From Actinophytocola xinjiangensis (GTDB lineage Bacteria; Actinomycetota; Actinomycetes; Mycobacteriales; Pseudonocardiaceae), in contig NZ_MSIF01000031.1 in the NCBI RefSeq assembly GCF_001921215.1, positions 25,855 to 89,854 on the forward strand: DNA of 64,000 nt, given 5' to 3'. A program made the position numbers and the translations under genes. Positions within the stretch are counted from its first letter, which is position 1. Every line of letters starts with the position of its first letter. Of this stretch, positions 50,538 to 58,893 are shown one piece after another. A model generated the notes under the pieces. It was given only the letters and a program-made list of their open reading frames with translations, did no database searches and had not been told where the DNA came from.

Positions 50538-52181
50538 ATGGCGAGCTCACCGGCGGCGGTGGCGACCGCGTTCCTGGCCGCCTTCGCGAGGCGGGACGTG
50601 GACGGCGCCGTGGCGCTGGTGGCCGAGGACGCGGTGTGGCAGGTGGACGGCGCGGCGGCGGTGCCGAGCACCGGTCTGCTGTGCGGTCCCGACCGGATCC
50701 GGGAGTGGATCAACTGTTTCCCCTCCGCTTTCCGCTCCCAGGGCTTCCGCTCGGAGCCTCCCGTGGAGCACGGCCCCGAGGCACTGATCCACGGCTGGTT
50801 CGCCTACACGATCCTGACGACCGGTCGCCAGGTGGAAAGCGACTTCACCATGCGCTTCACAGTCCACAACGGACTGATCCACCGCTACCAGATCTACGAG
50901 GACTCCCTGGCGCTGGCCCTGGCCTTCGAGGCGGACCTGTCGGTGTCCCGCATCCGCCTCAACGGCACCGTCTACACCTACGACGAGACCTCCGACGGCC
51001 CGTTGGTCCTGGAACTCCCCCAGGGCCGCACCCTGTCGTTCGCCATCCCGCCGCTGCCCGCGGACACGGTGGCGCACGACCTGGCGCTCCTGATCCGGGA
51101 ACGCGGCTGGGCCCCCGTCCGCCTCAGGTCCCACGGCGCGGGCACAGCCGTGACCTCGGCGCTACGAACCCATCACCCCGCCCTGTGTTCCCCGCCCGAG
51201 CTGGACGCCGTGCTCCGCCCCAAGATCATGGGCTTCATCGTCTCCCAGGCCATCTTCGCCGTCACGAAACTGGGTGTGGTGGAAGCGCTGCGCGCCGCCC
51301 CGGCCACCGCCCATTCCCTGGCCGCCCGCACCGGCACCGACGCCGACGCCCTGGCCCGCTTCCTGCGCCTACTGGCCACCGAAGGGCTGCTCACCGAGGA
51401 CCGGGACGGAGTGTTCGCCCTGACCGACCTGGGCACCCTCCTGGCCTCCGACGGCTCCCTGCACCACCTGGCGACCAACCTCTCGGACGAGGTCTACCGG
51501 GCCTGGTCGGCCGCCAGCCACTCCCTGAGAACAGGAAAACCCGCCTTCGACGAGGTCTTCGGCGACTCGTGGTTCGGCTGGCTGGCCAACCGCCCGGCCG
51601 AGTCCGAAGCGTTCAACACCACCCAGGCCGCCCTGGTCACGCAACGCGCCCACGCTCTGCTGTCCCGCGACTGGTCCGACGTCAACACGGTGGTGGACAT
51701 CGGCGGTGGCAACGGCACCCTGATCACCGCCCTGCTCAGGGCCAACCCCCACCTCCAGGGCACCCTGTTCGACCAACCCCAGGTAGTGGCGCAAGCCGCG
51801 TTCCCTCCCGACACGGCCCCCCGCTGCACAGCGGTACCCGGCGACTTCTTCACCTCGCCCCTCCCCCCGGCCCAGGACCGCTACCTGATCTCCCAGATCC
51901 TCCACGACTGGCCGGACGAGGCCGCGGGGCGAATCCTGTCCAACATCCGAGAAGCCATGCGCCCCAACGCCCGCCTCCTGATCCTCGACCAGGTACTGCC
52001 CGACACCACCACCCAGCCCCACCCGGGCAGACTCCTGGACCTGAACATGCTGATTCTGCTGGGCGGCCGCGAACGCTCCACATCAGACTGGACGTCCCTG
52101 CTGACGACGTCGGGCTTCACCCTCACCCACATCACCCCCGGCCCACGCTCGTCCCTGATCGAGGCAGCTCCCACCCTCTGA
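50538..52181 (+). CDS. SnoaL-like / hydrolase remnant / O-methyltransferase fusion
   Basis: 547 aa. Residues 1-130 are NTF2/SnoaL-like (FLAAFARRDVDGAVALVAEDAVWQVDG...). Residues about 140-225 look like part of an alpha/beta hydrolase: beta strands YTYDETSDGPLVLELP, then VRLRSHGAGTAVTSALRTHHP as a nucleophile-elbow-like turn in which the Ser is replaced. Residues 235-547 are a class I O-methyltransferase: dimerisation helix, VVDIGGGNGTLITALL, LFDQPQVV and the acid/base region LISQILHDWPDEAAGRIL. The fusion could couple a cyclase/hydroxylase-like step with methylation. The frame is intact with no stop. Confidence 0.85.
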   Translation: MASSPAAVATAFLAAFARRDVDGAVALVAEDAVWQVDGAAAVPSTGLLCGPDRIREWINCFPSAFRSQGFRSEPPVEHGPEALIHGWFAYTILTTGRQVESDFTMRFTVHNGLIHRYQIYEDSLALALAFEADLSVSRIRLNGTVYTYDETSDGPLVLELPQGRTLSFAIPPLPADTVAHDLALLIRERGWAPVRLRSHGAGTAVTSALRTHHPALCSPPELDAVLRPKIMGFIVSQAIFAVTKLGVVEALRAAPATAHSLAARTGTDADALARFLRLLATEGLLTEDRDGVFALTDLGTLLASDGSLHHLATNLSDEVYRAWSAASHSLRTGKPAFDEVFGDSWFGWLANRPAESEAFNTTQAALVTQRAHALLSRDWSDVNTVVDIGGGNGTLITALLRANPHLQGTLFDQPQVVAQAAFPPDTAPRCTAVPGDFFTSPLPPAQDRYLISQILHDWPDEAAGRILSNIREAMRPNARLLILDQVLPDTTTQPHPGRLLDLNMLILLGGRERSTSDWTSLLTTSGFTLTHITPGPRSSLIEAAPTL

Positions 52182-52191
52182 CGCGACAACC

Positions 52192-52548
52192 TCAACGAAC
52201 CCGAGCGGCCCGAATCATCCCCACGAGCTCCTCGTCGCTCACCGACATCCGGTCAGCACGCTCCACCAGCTCCCGGATCAACACCGCCAACCCCGCCCGA
52301 TCGGCCGACACGTCCCCCCGCACCACCGCCCCCCGACTCCGCCGCAGATCGATCAACCCCTCGTCCCGCAACTGCTGGTACCCGGCCAACACCGTATGGA
52401 TACTCACCCCCAACGACCCCGCCAGCTCCCGCGCCGGCGGCAACCGATCACCCGCCCCGACCTCCGACTCCGCCACGGCGCGCCGCACGCACGCCGCGAT
52501 CTGCCCACTCAACGGAACGTCCTTCGACGGATCCACCCGGAACAGCAC
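52192..52548 (-). CDS. GntR-family regulator (YtrA type)
   Basis: 118-aa short GntR regulator: PLSGQIAACVRRAVAESEVGAGDRLPPARELAGSLGVSIHTVLAGYQQLRDEGLIDLRRSRG is the winged helix. The short dimerisation tail (about 45 residues) is typical of YtrA-like members. GTG start at 52548, three bases after the membrane-protein stop, in one operon. The likely operator is the inverted repeat at 53485-53517. Confidence 0.9.
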   Translation of the reverse strand: MLFRVDPSKDVPLSGQIAACVRRAVAESEVGAGDRLPPARELAGSLGVSIHTVLAGYQQLRDEGLIDLRRSRGAVVRGDVSADRAGLAVLIRELVERADRMSVSDEELVGMIRAARVR

Positions 52549-52551
52549 GGT

Positions 52552-53475
52552 TCACCGCGCTCGAAGTCCGTTGACCACCGAAGCGGCGGTCTGGGCGTCG
52601 TCCACGGTCACCACGAACCGTCGCCCTGATGGCCGGGTCAGTACCAGCGCCGCCCCGCGTCGCAGCACGAGTCCGCTGGCTCCGGGAACGATCCGGTAGC
52701 CCCAGCCGCCGAACTCGCTCGGCGCCACCGTTTCGGCCGAGGCCGTCTCGATCTCCGCGAGTCCGATGACCTTCCGGGGCCACCGCAACGCGGTGAACGT
52801 CACCGTCACGCCTCGCCGGTCGACGATCACCGACGCCCTGGACAGCAACGCCACCGCGACCCCGGCGAGGATCACCGACCCACCGGCGACCCAGCCGAAC
52901 CCCCAGCCGACCAGCGGCCCGGCGACCAGCAACACCAGCCCCAGCCCGGTCATCCACGGCGCACTGACCGGCCGTGACCAGCTCACCTGCTCGCCGGCCG
53001 CGATCGGCATCACCGGTCCCTGTTCGGCCGGTGGCGCCGTCGCGCTCGCGCGGACAAGCAGTGCCGCCAGGCCGCCGAGCACGACGGCGGCCCCCACGGC
53101 GGACAGCAGGTAGGTCAGGGAGATCGACGTCGCCTGCCCGTCGAGGTTGCTGGCGACCACTCCGAACAGGATGACTCCCAGGAAACCCGCCAGGGCGAGG
53201 GAGAACGCCACATGAACACGTGGCATGTCCCATGTGGACACTCGAACTCCCCACAGTGGGCTGTTGAGTATCCCCAGGGCGAGGGCGAGCACGAGCCCCA
53301 GTCCGAGCATGGCGACCAGCATCACCGGGCGGCTCATCCGGTCGCTGACCGACCCGTCGAACGCGAACCGGGTCGCCAGTTCCTCGGGCAGCCGGTCCCA
53401 CGCCGCCACCATCAACACCGAGGCCGGCACCACCGCCAGCACCTGCGCACCACCGACCAGCAAAGCTCTACGCAT
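52552..53475 (-). CDS. DUF1648-type membrane protein
   Basis: 307-aa membrane protein. An N-terminal DUF1648-like segment (WDRLPEELATRFAFDGSVSDRMSRP) follows the first helix; about six more hydrophobic helices and a soluble beta-rich C-terminal domain follow. Proteins like this are often encoded beside YtrA-type GntR repressors, as here. ATG 53475 with GGGGAGG upstream; that ribosome site is within one arm of the operator. Confidence 0.82.
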   Translation of the reverse strand: MRRALLVGGAQVLAVVPASVLMVAAWDRLPEELATRFAFDGSVSDRMSRPVMLVAMLGLGLVLALALGILNSPLWGVRVSTWDMPRVHVAFSLALAGFLGVILFGVVASNLDGQATSISLTYLLSAVGAAVVLGGLAALLVRASATAPPAEQGPVMPIAAGEQVSWSRPVSAPWMTGLGLVLLVAGPLVGWGFGWVAGGSVILAGVAVALLSRASVIVDRRGVTVTFTALRWPRKVIGLAEIETASAETVAPSEFGGWGYRIVPGASGLVLRRGAALVLTRPSGRRFVVTVDDAQTAASVVNGLRAR

Positions 53476-53484
53476 CGCAACCTC

Positions 53485-53517
53485 CCCACTTGTTATGGAA
53501 CAACTATAACAAGTGGG
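53485..53517. promoter_or_regulatory. Inverted-repeat operator, GntR/YtrA type
   Basis: CCCACTTGTTAT-ggaacaact-ATAACAAGTGGG: 12-base perfect arms around a 9-base centre, just upstream of the membrane-protein/GntR operon. The size fits autoregulation by the GntR protein. Confidence 0.75.
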
Positions 53518-53525
53518 AGTAAGGC

Positions 53526-54428
53526 CTAGTCAACGGCCTCCGTCACCACCCGCTGCACCGCCCGCACCACCAGCTCGGGCTGGTCCTTGTAGATGTGGTG
53601 AGCACTGTCCGTAGCGATACTCAGGTTCCCGCGCGTCGACACCGCCACCCACGCCCGCTGCCCCGCCGCCCACGCCCGCTCCAGTTCCGGCCCGTACTCG
53701 GGAACCTCCGCCAGGTACTGCTGCCCGTGCTGGATGACCTCCACCGGAATGTCCCCCGCCGGCCGCACCGGGCCGTCGGCGATCACCAGCCGCTCGGGGT
53801 TCTCACCGCCGTACACGCCGATCGTCTCCGCGCGGATCTGCGCCCCGACCCCGGTCGCCGACTCGGGGATGGTGCTCGTCGCGTCCGCGACGGTCGTGGG
53901 TGTGGTGGCGTCCAACAGCACCAGACCGGCCACCCGGTCCTGGTGGTCGGGCGCGTACCGGGCGGCGATCAGCCCGCCGAGCGAGTGACCGGCCAGCACC
54001 ACCGGACCGTCGCCGGCGACCTCGTCGATCACCGAGGTCAGCACGGTGCCGGCGTCCTCCATGGTCTGCTTGTCCGACGGCTGGTCGCTCGCCCCCTGCC
54101 CGAGACGGTCGTAGGAGCACGCCCGCCCGGACTCGCCGAGCGTGCCCTGGAGGTCGGCCAGCATCGTCAGGTCGTCGCCGAGCCCGGACAGCAGCAGCAC
54201 GACCGGCCGCCCGTCGACCGGCTCACCGGAACACGACACGGCCACCGACTGCCCGTCCACCTCGACCGTCGACGGGGCCGCGGCGGCGGCCGAACTCGAC
54301 GCGGCGGCGGCCGAACTCGACGGGGCGGCGGTGGAGCCGGGCGGTGCGGCGGCCTCCGGCGCCTCGTCACAGGCGGTCAGCAGGAAGCCGGCGATGACGC
54401 AGCTCACGACGGTGGTGCGGTACGGCAC
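53526..54428 (-). CDS. Lipoprotein alpha/beta hydrolase
   Basis: 300 aa from GTG 54428, which has GGGGGAG at the right distance (an in-frame ATG lies at 54446). The signal ends in a lipobox (GFLLTACDE), followed by an Ser/Ala-rich linker and an alpha/beta hydrolase: YDRLGQGASD, nucleophile VLAGHSLGGLIA and a late HHIY His. It is anchored outside the membrane; substrate unknown. Divergent from the two-component genes. Confidence 0.88.
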   Translation of the reverse strand: MPYRTTVVSCVIAGFLLTACDEAPEAAAPPGSTAAPSSSAAAASSSAAAAAPSTVEVDGQSVAVSCSGEPVDGRPVVLLLSGLGDDLTMLADLQGTLGESGRACSYDRLGQGASDQPSDKQTMEDAGTVLTSVIDEVAGDGPVVLAGHSLGGLIAARYAPDHQDRVAGLVLLDATTPTTVADATSTIPESATGVGAQIRAETIGVYGGENPERLVIADGPVRPAGDIPVEVIQHGQQYLAEVPEYGPELERAWAAGQRAWVAVSTRGNLSIATDSAHHIYKDQPELVVRAVQRVVTEAVD

Positions 54429-54575
54429 GAGGTTCTCCCCCAACATCGAACGAACAGGCGCCGGGAACGCTAGGGACCCGATCGGGGCCACGTCGTCACC
54501 ATTCAGTGGACAGCTTCGTGTAGCTCGCTCGGGGGACACTCCGTCGACGACACCAGTCGCCGCTACGCTCTGTCC

Positions 54576-55709
54576 GTGTTCGATCTCCGACGGGTCACGA
54601 ACGTGTGGCGGCGGTTGGACGTCACGGCCCGGGACACCCCGTTCGCTCTGGTGTTCGCCGCCGTGTCGCTGGGGGCGGACCTCGACACCTACGGAACCCA
54701 GGTCGGCGGGCTGCCGCACCGGCCGATGGACGCCGTCGCGGTCGTCGCGATCCTGCTCCAGTGCCTGCCGCTGGCCGTGCGACGACGCTGGCCTGCCGCG
54801 GGCCTGCCGCTGGTGGCGGCCGGTTTCGCCGTCGACCAGCTGTGCGGGTACCACACGCTCGCCGGCACCGCCCTGGCGATCGCGGTGCTCAGCGCGGGCG
54901 CGCACCTGGAACGACTGCGGCGCACCACCCTGGTCGCGGGCACCGTCGGCTACCTGCTGCTGGCGGTCGGCCTTGACCTGCGCGGCGGCACCGAGGGCAT
55001 CGCCGGATACGTCACCTTCTACCTCGGGCTGTGCCTCGCGTGGGGCATCGGGTCGTGGCTGCGGCTGTCCCGGGCGGCCGAACAGGTCCGCCGCCGCCAG
55101 CTCGCCGAGACGACCAGGACCGCCGAACGCACCCGCATCGCCCGCGAGCTGCACGACGTGGTGACCCACCACGTGACGGCGATGGTGTTGCAGGCCGAGG
55201 CCGCGCGCTATCTGGACGCCGACCGTCTGGACCAGACCCTGACCTCGGTCGCCGAGACCGGCCGGCTGGCGATCACCGACCTGCGCCAGCTGCTGGACCT
55301 GCTCGACCCGGGGCCGGCGCCGGCGCTGGACGCGCTGCCCACCCTGGTCGACCGGACCCGGCTCGCCGGGCAGCCGGTGCGGTTCACCGAGGTCGGCGCG
55401 CCGACCGACACCGGCGAGGCGGCCGGGGTCACCGCCTACCGGGTCGTGCAGGAGGCACTGACCAACGCGTTGAAGTACGCCCACGGCAACAGCACCACCG
55501 TCCACGTGCGACACGGCGAGCGGGACATCACCGTCGAGGTCGGCACCGACGGCCCGCCGACCGCCGCCTCGGTGCCGGGCGGCAGCGGCCGTGGCCTGTC
55601 CGGCCTGCGCGAACGGGTCGACGTGCTGGGTGGGGAGTTCAGCTCCGAGCACCGCGACGGCGGCGGCTTCGTCGTCCGGGCCCGCATCCCGGCGGGAGGG
55701 CGTCGGTGA
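54576..55709 (+). CDS. Two-component sensor histidine kinase (NarL type)
   Basis: 377 aa. Four or five N-terminal membrane helices are followed by a DHp domain, RTRIARELHDVVTHHVTAMVLQAEAARY (phospho-His in ELHD), and an HATPase domain with VVQEALTNALKYAHG and GSGRGLSGLRERVDVLGG. No large sensor domain is seen, so the ligand is sensed in or near the membrane. GTG start; its stop overlaps the response regulator by 4 bases (GTGA). Confidence 0.92.
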   Translation: MFDLRRVTNVWRRLDVTARDTPFALVFAAVSLGADLDTYGTQVGGLPHRPMDAVAVVAILLQCLPLAVRRRWPAAGLPLVAAGFAVDQLCGYHTLAGTALAIAVLSAGAHLERLRRTTLVAGTVGYLLLAVGLDLRGGTEGIAGYVTFYLGLCLAWGIGSWLRLSRAAEQVRRRQLAETTRTAERTRIARELHDVVTHHVTAMVLQAEAARYLDADRLDQTLTSVAETGRLAITDLRQLLDLLDPGPAPALDALPTLVDRTRLAGQPVRFTEVGAPTDTGEAAGVTAYRVVQEALTNALKYAHGNSTTVHVRHGERDITVEVGTDGPPTAASVPGGSGRGLSGLRERVDVLGGEFSSEHRDGGGFVVRARIPAGGRR

Positions 55710-56365
55710 GCACGCCGCTGCGGGTGCTGGTCTGCGACGACCAGGCGCTGATCCGCACGGGCTTCGTGACGATCATCAACGCCCAACCGGACCTGACGGT
55801 CGTCGGCGAGTGCGCCGACGGGCGCGCGGGCGTCGACCACGCCACCCGGCTACGGCCCGACGTGGTGGTGATGGACGTCCGCATGCCGGTCCTCGACGGC
55901 ATCGAGGCGACCCGGCGGTTGGCCGGTGCCGGCGTCGAACACCCGACACGGGTGCTGGTGGTGACCACGTTCAACCTGGACGAGTACGTCTACGAGGCGC
56001 TCCGTGCCGGGGCAAGCGGTTTCCTGCTCAAGGACACCCCGCCGGCCCAACTCCTGGCCGGCATCCGGACCGTGGCGTCCGGGGCGGCGCTGCTGGCCCC
56101 GGAGGTGACCCGTCAGCTCATCGGCCGCTACGCCGCCCGCATCCGCCCCAGCGACCGCCCGCCCGGCGAGATCCCCCTGGCGCCGCGCGAGCTGGAGGTG
56201 CTGCGACTGATCGCCGACGGCCTGTCCAACAGCGAGATCGCCGAGACCCTGGTGCTGAGCCACGAGACGGTGAAGACCTACGTGTCACGCATCCTCACCA
56301 AGCTGGGTCTGCGCGACCGTGTCCAGGCCGTCGTGCACGCCTACCGCCACGGACTGGCGAGCTGA
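55706..56365 (+). CDS. LuxR/NarL-family response regulator
   Basis: 219 aa. Receiver domain: VLVCDDQALIRTGF, phospho-acceptor Asp in VVVMDVRMPVLDG, Lys in FLLKDTPP. The C-terminal LuxR HTH is LAPRELEVLRLIADGLSNSEIAETLVLSHETVKTYVSRILTKLG. It pairs with the overlapping kinase gene; target genes unknown. It converges with the deaminase gene. Confidence 0.93.
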   Translation: MSTPLRVLVCDDQALIRTGFVTIINAQPDLTVVGECADGRAGVDHATRLRPDVVVMDVRMPVLDGIEATRRLAGAGVEHPTRVLVVTTFNLDEYVYEALRAGASGFLLKDTPPAQLLAGIRTVASGAALLAPEVTRQLIGRYAARIRPSDRPPGEIPLAPRELEVLRLIADGLSNSEIAETLVLSHETVKTYVSRILTKLGLRDRVQAVVHAYRHGLAS

Positions 56366-56366
56366 C

Positions 56367-56789
56367 TCAGACCGGCCAGGCGTCCTCGTCCGGGAACACC
56401 CGCCCGAACCAGTGCGGTTGCAGGTCACGCAGGCGCAGGGTCCGCCAGGTGCGCGGATCGGCGAGGTTCGGCACACCCACCTCGACCTCGGGTCCGTAGG
56501 CGAACAGCCGTTCCTGGCACACGCCGCAGGGGGCCAGGACCCAGTGCCCGTCCGGGGCGTTGATCACACACACCGAGGCCACGACGGGGACACCGAGCTT
56601 GTAGGCCTCACAGATCGCCCCGACCTCGTGGCACAGCTCGACAGCGGAGTTCGGCGCGGTGGGCCCGACACTGGTCAGCACCGTCCCGTCGGCCAACCGC
56701 ATCGCGGCCGCGCCCGCCCCGTCCTCCGAGCCGAACCTGTTGCGCACCAGGGAGATCGCGGCGTCCACCAGTTCCACATCGACTGCCAT
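56367..56789 (-). CDS. Cytidine/blasticidin-deaminase-like protein
   Basis: 140-aa zinc deaminase. Ligands: Cys and catalytic Glu in ELCHEVGAI (C-x-E) and the two Cys of LAPCGVCQERLF. The motif C-x-E rather than H-A-E fits tetrameric cytidine deaminases and blasticidin-S deaminases. It may recycle pyrimidines or act on a nucleoside-like compound. ATG at 56789; it lies just upstream of, and converges on, nothing but the response regulator. Confidence 0.85.
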   Translation of the reverse strand: MAVDVELVDAAISLVRNRFGSEDGAGAAAMRLADGTVLTSVGPTAPNSAVELCHEVGAICEAYKLGVPVVASVCVINAPDGHWVLAPCGVCQERLFAYGPEVEVGVPNLADPRTWRTLRLRDLQPHWFGRVFPDEDAWPV

Positions 56790-56805
56790 GGACGGTGAGT
56801 GTAGG

Positions 56806-56881
56806 TGGTGCCCCCGCCAGGATTCGAACCTGGACTGAACGCGTTCTGAGCGCGTTGCCTCTCCCGTTGGGCTACGAGGGC
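56806..56881 (-). tRNA. tRNA with CAG (Leu) anticodon, class I form
   Basis: Cloverleaf on the minus strand: acceptor GCCCTCG/CGGGGGC, D-arm GCC/GGC, anticodon stem ACGCG/CGCGT with loop CTCAGAA (anticodon CAG), 5-base variable loop and T-arm CCAGG-TTCGAAT-CCTGG, A73 and an encoded CCA. Bacterial tRNA-Leu normally has a long variable arm; this one does not. The body resembles the neighbouring Arg tRNAs. Confidence 0.78.
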
Positions 56882-56952
56882 GTGCGCGCCACCGCGGTGG
56901 CGCGCGTGACGTGCGCGGGGGTGGAACCCGCGCACGCCGTAGGACCGAACCG

Positions 56953-57026
56953 CACCCCCGCCAGGGTTCGAACCTGGTACCTCCGCGTTCGAAGCGCGGC
57001 GCTCTGTCCCGATGAGCTACGAGGGC
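56953..57026 (-). tRNA. tRNA-Arg (TCG anticodon)
   Basis: Acceptor GCCCTCG/CGGGGGT (first pair G-U), D-stem GCTC/GAGC, anticodon stem CCGCG/CGCGG with loop CTTCGAA (TCG), T-arm CCAGG-TTCGAAC-CCTGG. No encoded CCA. Confidence 0.78.
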
Positions 57027-57052
57027 CCGCACACCATCACCGGTGGTGCACG

Positions 57053-57124
57053 TAGCGCGTACGGGGATCGAACCCGCGTCACCGACTTGAGAGGCCGGTA
57101 TCCGTTCCACTGGACCAACGCGCT
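57053..57124 (-). tRNA. tRNA-Glu (CTC anticodon), divergent
   Basis: Perfect acceptor AGCGCGT/ACGCGCT, anticodon stem CCGGC/GTCGG with loop CTCTCAA (CTC), T-arm CGGG-TTCGATC-CCCG. It starts with A and differs from the usual actinobacterial tRNA-Glu body. No encoded CCA. Confidence 0.75.
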
Positions 57125-57140
57125 GAAACAATGACCTCCG

Positions 57141-57214
57141 CACCCCCGCCAGGAATCGAACCTGGTACCTCCGCGTTCGTAGCGCGGCGCTCTGTCCTGA
57201 TGAGCTACGGGGGC
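57141..57214 (-). tRNA. tRNA-Arg (ACG anticodon)
   Basis: Acceptor GCCCCCG/CGGGGGT, D-stem GCTC/GAGC, anticodon stem CCGCG/CGCGG with loop CTACGAA (ACG), T-arm CCAGG-TTCGATT-CCTGG. Nearly identical in body to the TCG tRNA at 56953. No encoded CCA. Confidence 0.8.
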
Positions 57215-57218
57215 GGAA

Positions 57219-57290
57219 CAGCCGATCCGGGTATCGATCCCGGTCCTTCGCCTTGAAAGGGCGACGACCTAGCCAGCAGTCGCATCGGCC
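57219..57290 (-). tRNA. tRNA-Glu (TTC anticodon)
   Basis: Acceptor GGCCGAT/ATCGGCT, D-stem CGAC/GTCG, anticodon stem TCGCC/GGCGA with loop CTTTCAA (TTC), T-arm CCGGG-ATCGATA-CCCGG. First gene of the five-tRNA leftward array. No encoded CCA. Confidence 0.75.
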
Positions 57291-57310
57291 CCGATTGTTT
57301 TTGGACGCAA

Positions 57311-57345
57311 GAAAAAGCCGCCCGGACCGAATTCGGCGGGCGGCT
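57311..57345 (-). terminator. Rho-independent terminator of the mini-ORF
   Basis: Minus strand: AGCCGCCC...GGGCGGCT stem with an inner CCGAATTCGG palindrome, followed by TTTTTC. It lies between the mini-ORF at 57363-57440 and the tRNA array, so it ends the mini-ORF transcript. Confidence 0.8.
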
Positions 57346-57370
57346 CCTGGTGACGGCTCACGTCACCAGG
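57346..57370. repeat. Perfect hairpin over the mini-ORF stop codon
   Basis: CCTGGTGACG-gctca-CGTCACCAGG: perfect 10-base arms around a 5-base loop, covering the stop codon of the 25-aa ORF and abutting the terminator stem. It may shape the 3' end of that short transcript. Confidence 0.7.
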
Positions 57371-57440
57371 GCGCCCAGCGGGGAAGTTCTTCCAGGCAGG
57401 ACCGGAGTCGCCGGCCTTCGCGCTCTCGCCTGGTGGTCAT
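57363..57440 (-). CDS. 25-aa mini-protein
   Basis: MTTRREREGRRLRSCLEELP, then RWAPW: 25 residues, strongly basic at the N terminus, with one Cys and a Trp-containing end. It is too short for ordinary ORF calling. Support: a near-perfect ribosome site (CGGAGGAAG) 2-3 bases before the ATG at 57440, and two strong hairpins right after the coding region. No family recognised. It could be a leader peptide, a regulatory micro-protein or the coding part of a small RNA. Divergent from the M23 peptidase gene. Confidence 0.55.
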   Translation of the reverse strand: MTTRREREGRRLRSCLEELPRWAPW

Positions 57441-57596
57441 GACTTCCTCCGTGGTTGGCGTGTGTGCGTTCATCATTACCCAGGCGGGTGGCCGGCGTCA
57501 ATCGAATTCGGGAAATTGCGTGCCGGGATTTCTTGGGCAACAACTCGCTTCGGTCGACGGGAGTCGTCGTAGTTTCGGGTGGACGGAGGTGACGGC

Positions 57597-58760
57597 ATGG
57601 GCAGGATGACCCGATATCTGGCCGCGTTCGCGATCGTGGTGGCCGGCTCGACGACACCGGCGGCGACCGCCGAACCCACGACCCTGGTCGACCAGGTGAC
57701 CCAGGTCGCCCGGGAGCGGGTGGCGGGACAGCCCGCCAGCCGCTGGCCGGACGCCGAGGTGCGGGTGCTGGACTCGACCGACCGGCAGGCGTACGGGACC
57801 GTCGTGCTGGTCGCGCCCCGGGAGGCCGGCGCGCTGCCCCGGGACTGGCTGTTCGTCGCCGAACGCACCCCGGGCGGGGGCTGGTCGGTGCGGCTCGACG
57901 GGCAACCGGGCTTCGCGGAGGCCGCGGGGCGGTCGGGAGTGCTCTCGGGGGCGGAGCGGACGGTCCTCGCGGCGCACGGGGGCGGCGCTGGGGCGGCGGT
58001 GGACGGTGACTACCGCACGGGAATGCGCTTGCCCTGGGCGGTCGGCCAGTCGTGGTCGGTGCTCGGTGGGCCGCACGCCTACGACGCCGGCAGCGGACCG
58101 TGGAGTTCGGTCGACCTCGCCGGTGGGGACCAGCGGGTGCTGGCCGTGCGCGACGGGCTGGCCTACACGCCGTGCGTCGGCATGGTCCGCGTGCTGCACC
58201 CCGACGGGTACGCCAGCCGCTACTACCACCTGTGGAACCACCTGTGGGCCGACGGGCAACCGGTGTCGGCCGGCACCCACCTCGGCGACACCGGGACCGA
58301 GACCGGCTGCGGCGGCGCGGCCAGCGCCCGGCACGTGCACTTCTCCCTGATGCACGACGGGAACTTCGTCGGCATCGCCCACCACATCATCGGCAAGTGG
58401 CTGTTCCGCAACGGTTCCGCGCAGTACGGCGGATCCGCGCTGCACGGCAGCCGTTCGGTTCCGGTCGGCGGCCAGCTGTACAACTACGGCGCGCTCGGCC
58501 GCACCCAGGGCATCGTGGACGCCTTCGGCGACGCCTCGGTGAACCGGCGGTCCGGTCCGGGGACCGGCTACCCGGTGGTCGGCACGGTGAGTGACGGCGG
58601 GACCGTCGACGTCGCCTGTTCGGCCGGCGGCACCAGTCACACCGGCCGGTGGGGCGCGACGAGCCTGTGGAACCGGCTCGCCGACGGCACCTGGGTCAGC
58701 GACGCCTACGTCTACACCGGCCTGTCCGGCCCGGTGAACGGCATGTGTCCAGGTCGTTGA
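57597..58760 (+). CDS. Secreted M23-type peptidase with SH3 domain
   Basis: 387 aa. A signal peptide covers residues 1-25 (...AAFAIVVAGSTTPAATA). The peptidase part has zinc-ligand-like GGPHAYDAGSGPWSSVD near residue 160 and RHVHFSLMHDG (HxH), resembling beta-lytic/LytM endopeptidases that cut peptidoglycan cross-links. The C-terminal 75 residues (VNRRSGPGTGYPVVGTVSDGGTVDV...) are a bacterial SH3 domain for wall binding. GGAGGT precedes the ATG at 57597. Confidence 0.88.
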   Translation: MGRMTRYLAAFAIVVAGSTTPAATAEPTTLVDQVTQVARERVAGQPASRWPDAEVRVLDSTDRQAYGTVVLVAPREAGALPRDWLFVAERTPGGGWSVRLDGQPGFAEAAGRSGVLSGAERTVLAAHGGGAGAAVDGDYRTGMRLPWAVGQSWSVLGGPHAYDAGSGPWSSVDLAGGDQRVLAVRDGLAYTPCVGMVRVLHPDGYASRYYHLWNHLWADGQPVSAGTHLGDTGTETGCGGAASARHVHFSLMHDGNFVGIAHHIIGKWLFRNGSAQYGGSALHGSRSVPVGGQLYNYGALGRTQGIVDAFGDASVNRRSGPGTGYPVVGTVSDGGTVDVACSAGGTSHTGRWGATSLWNRLADGTWVSDAYVYTGLSGPVNGMCPGR

Positions 58761-58893
58761 CAGGTCGTTGACGTAGTCAAACGACGAACGGGTTCCCGTC
58801 TGCGAAGCGTTGTTGACTGCTCCATTCGGGCGCTTCTTGGTGGAAAATTTCATGCGACTCTGAGCCTCAAAGTTCGGGGAAAAGGAGTCACTC

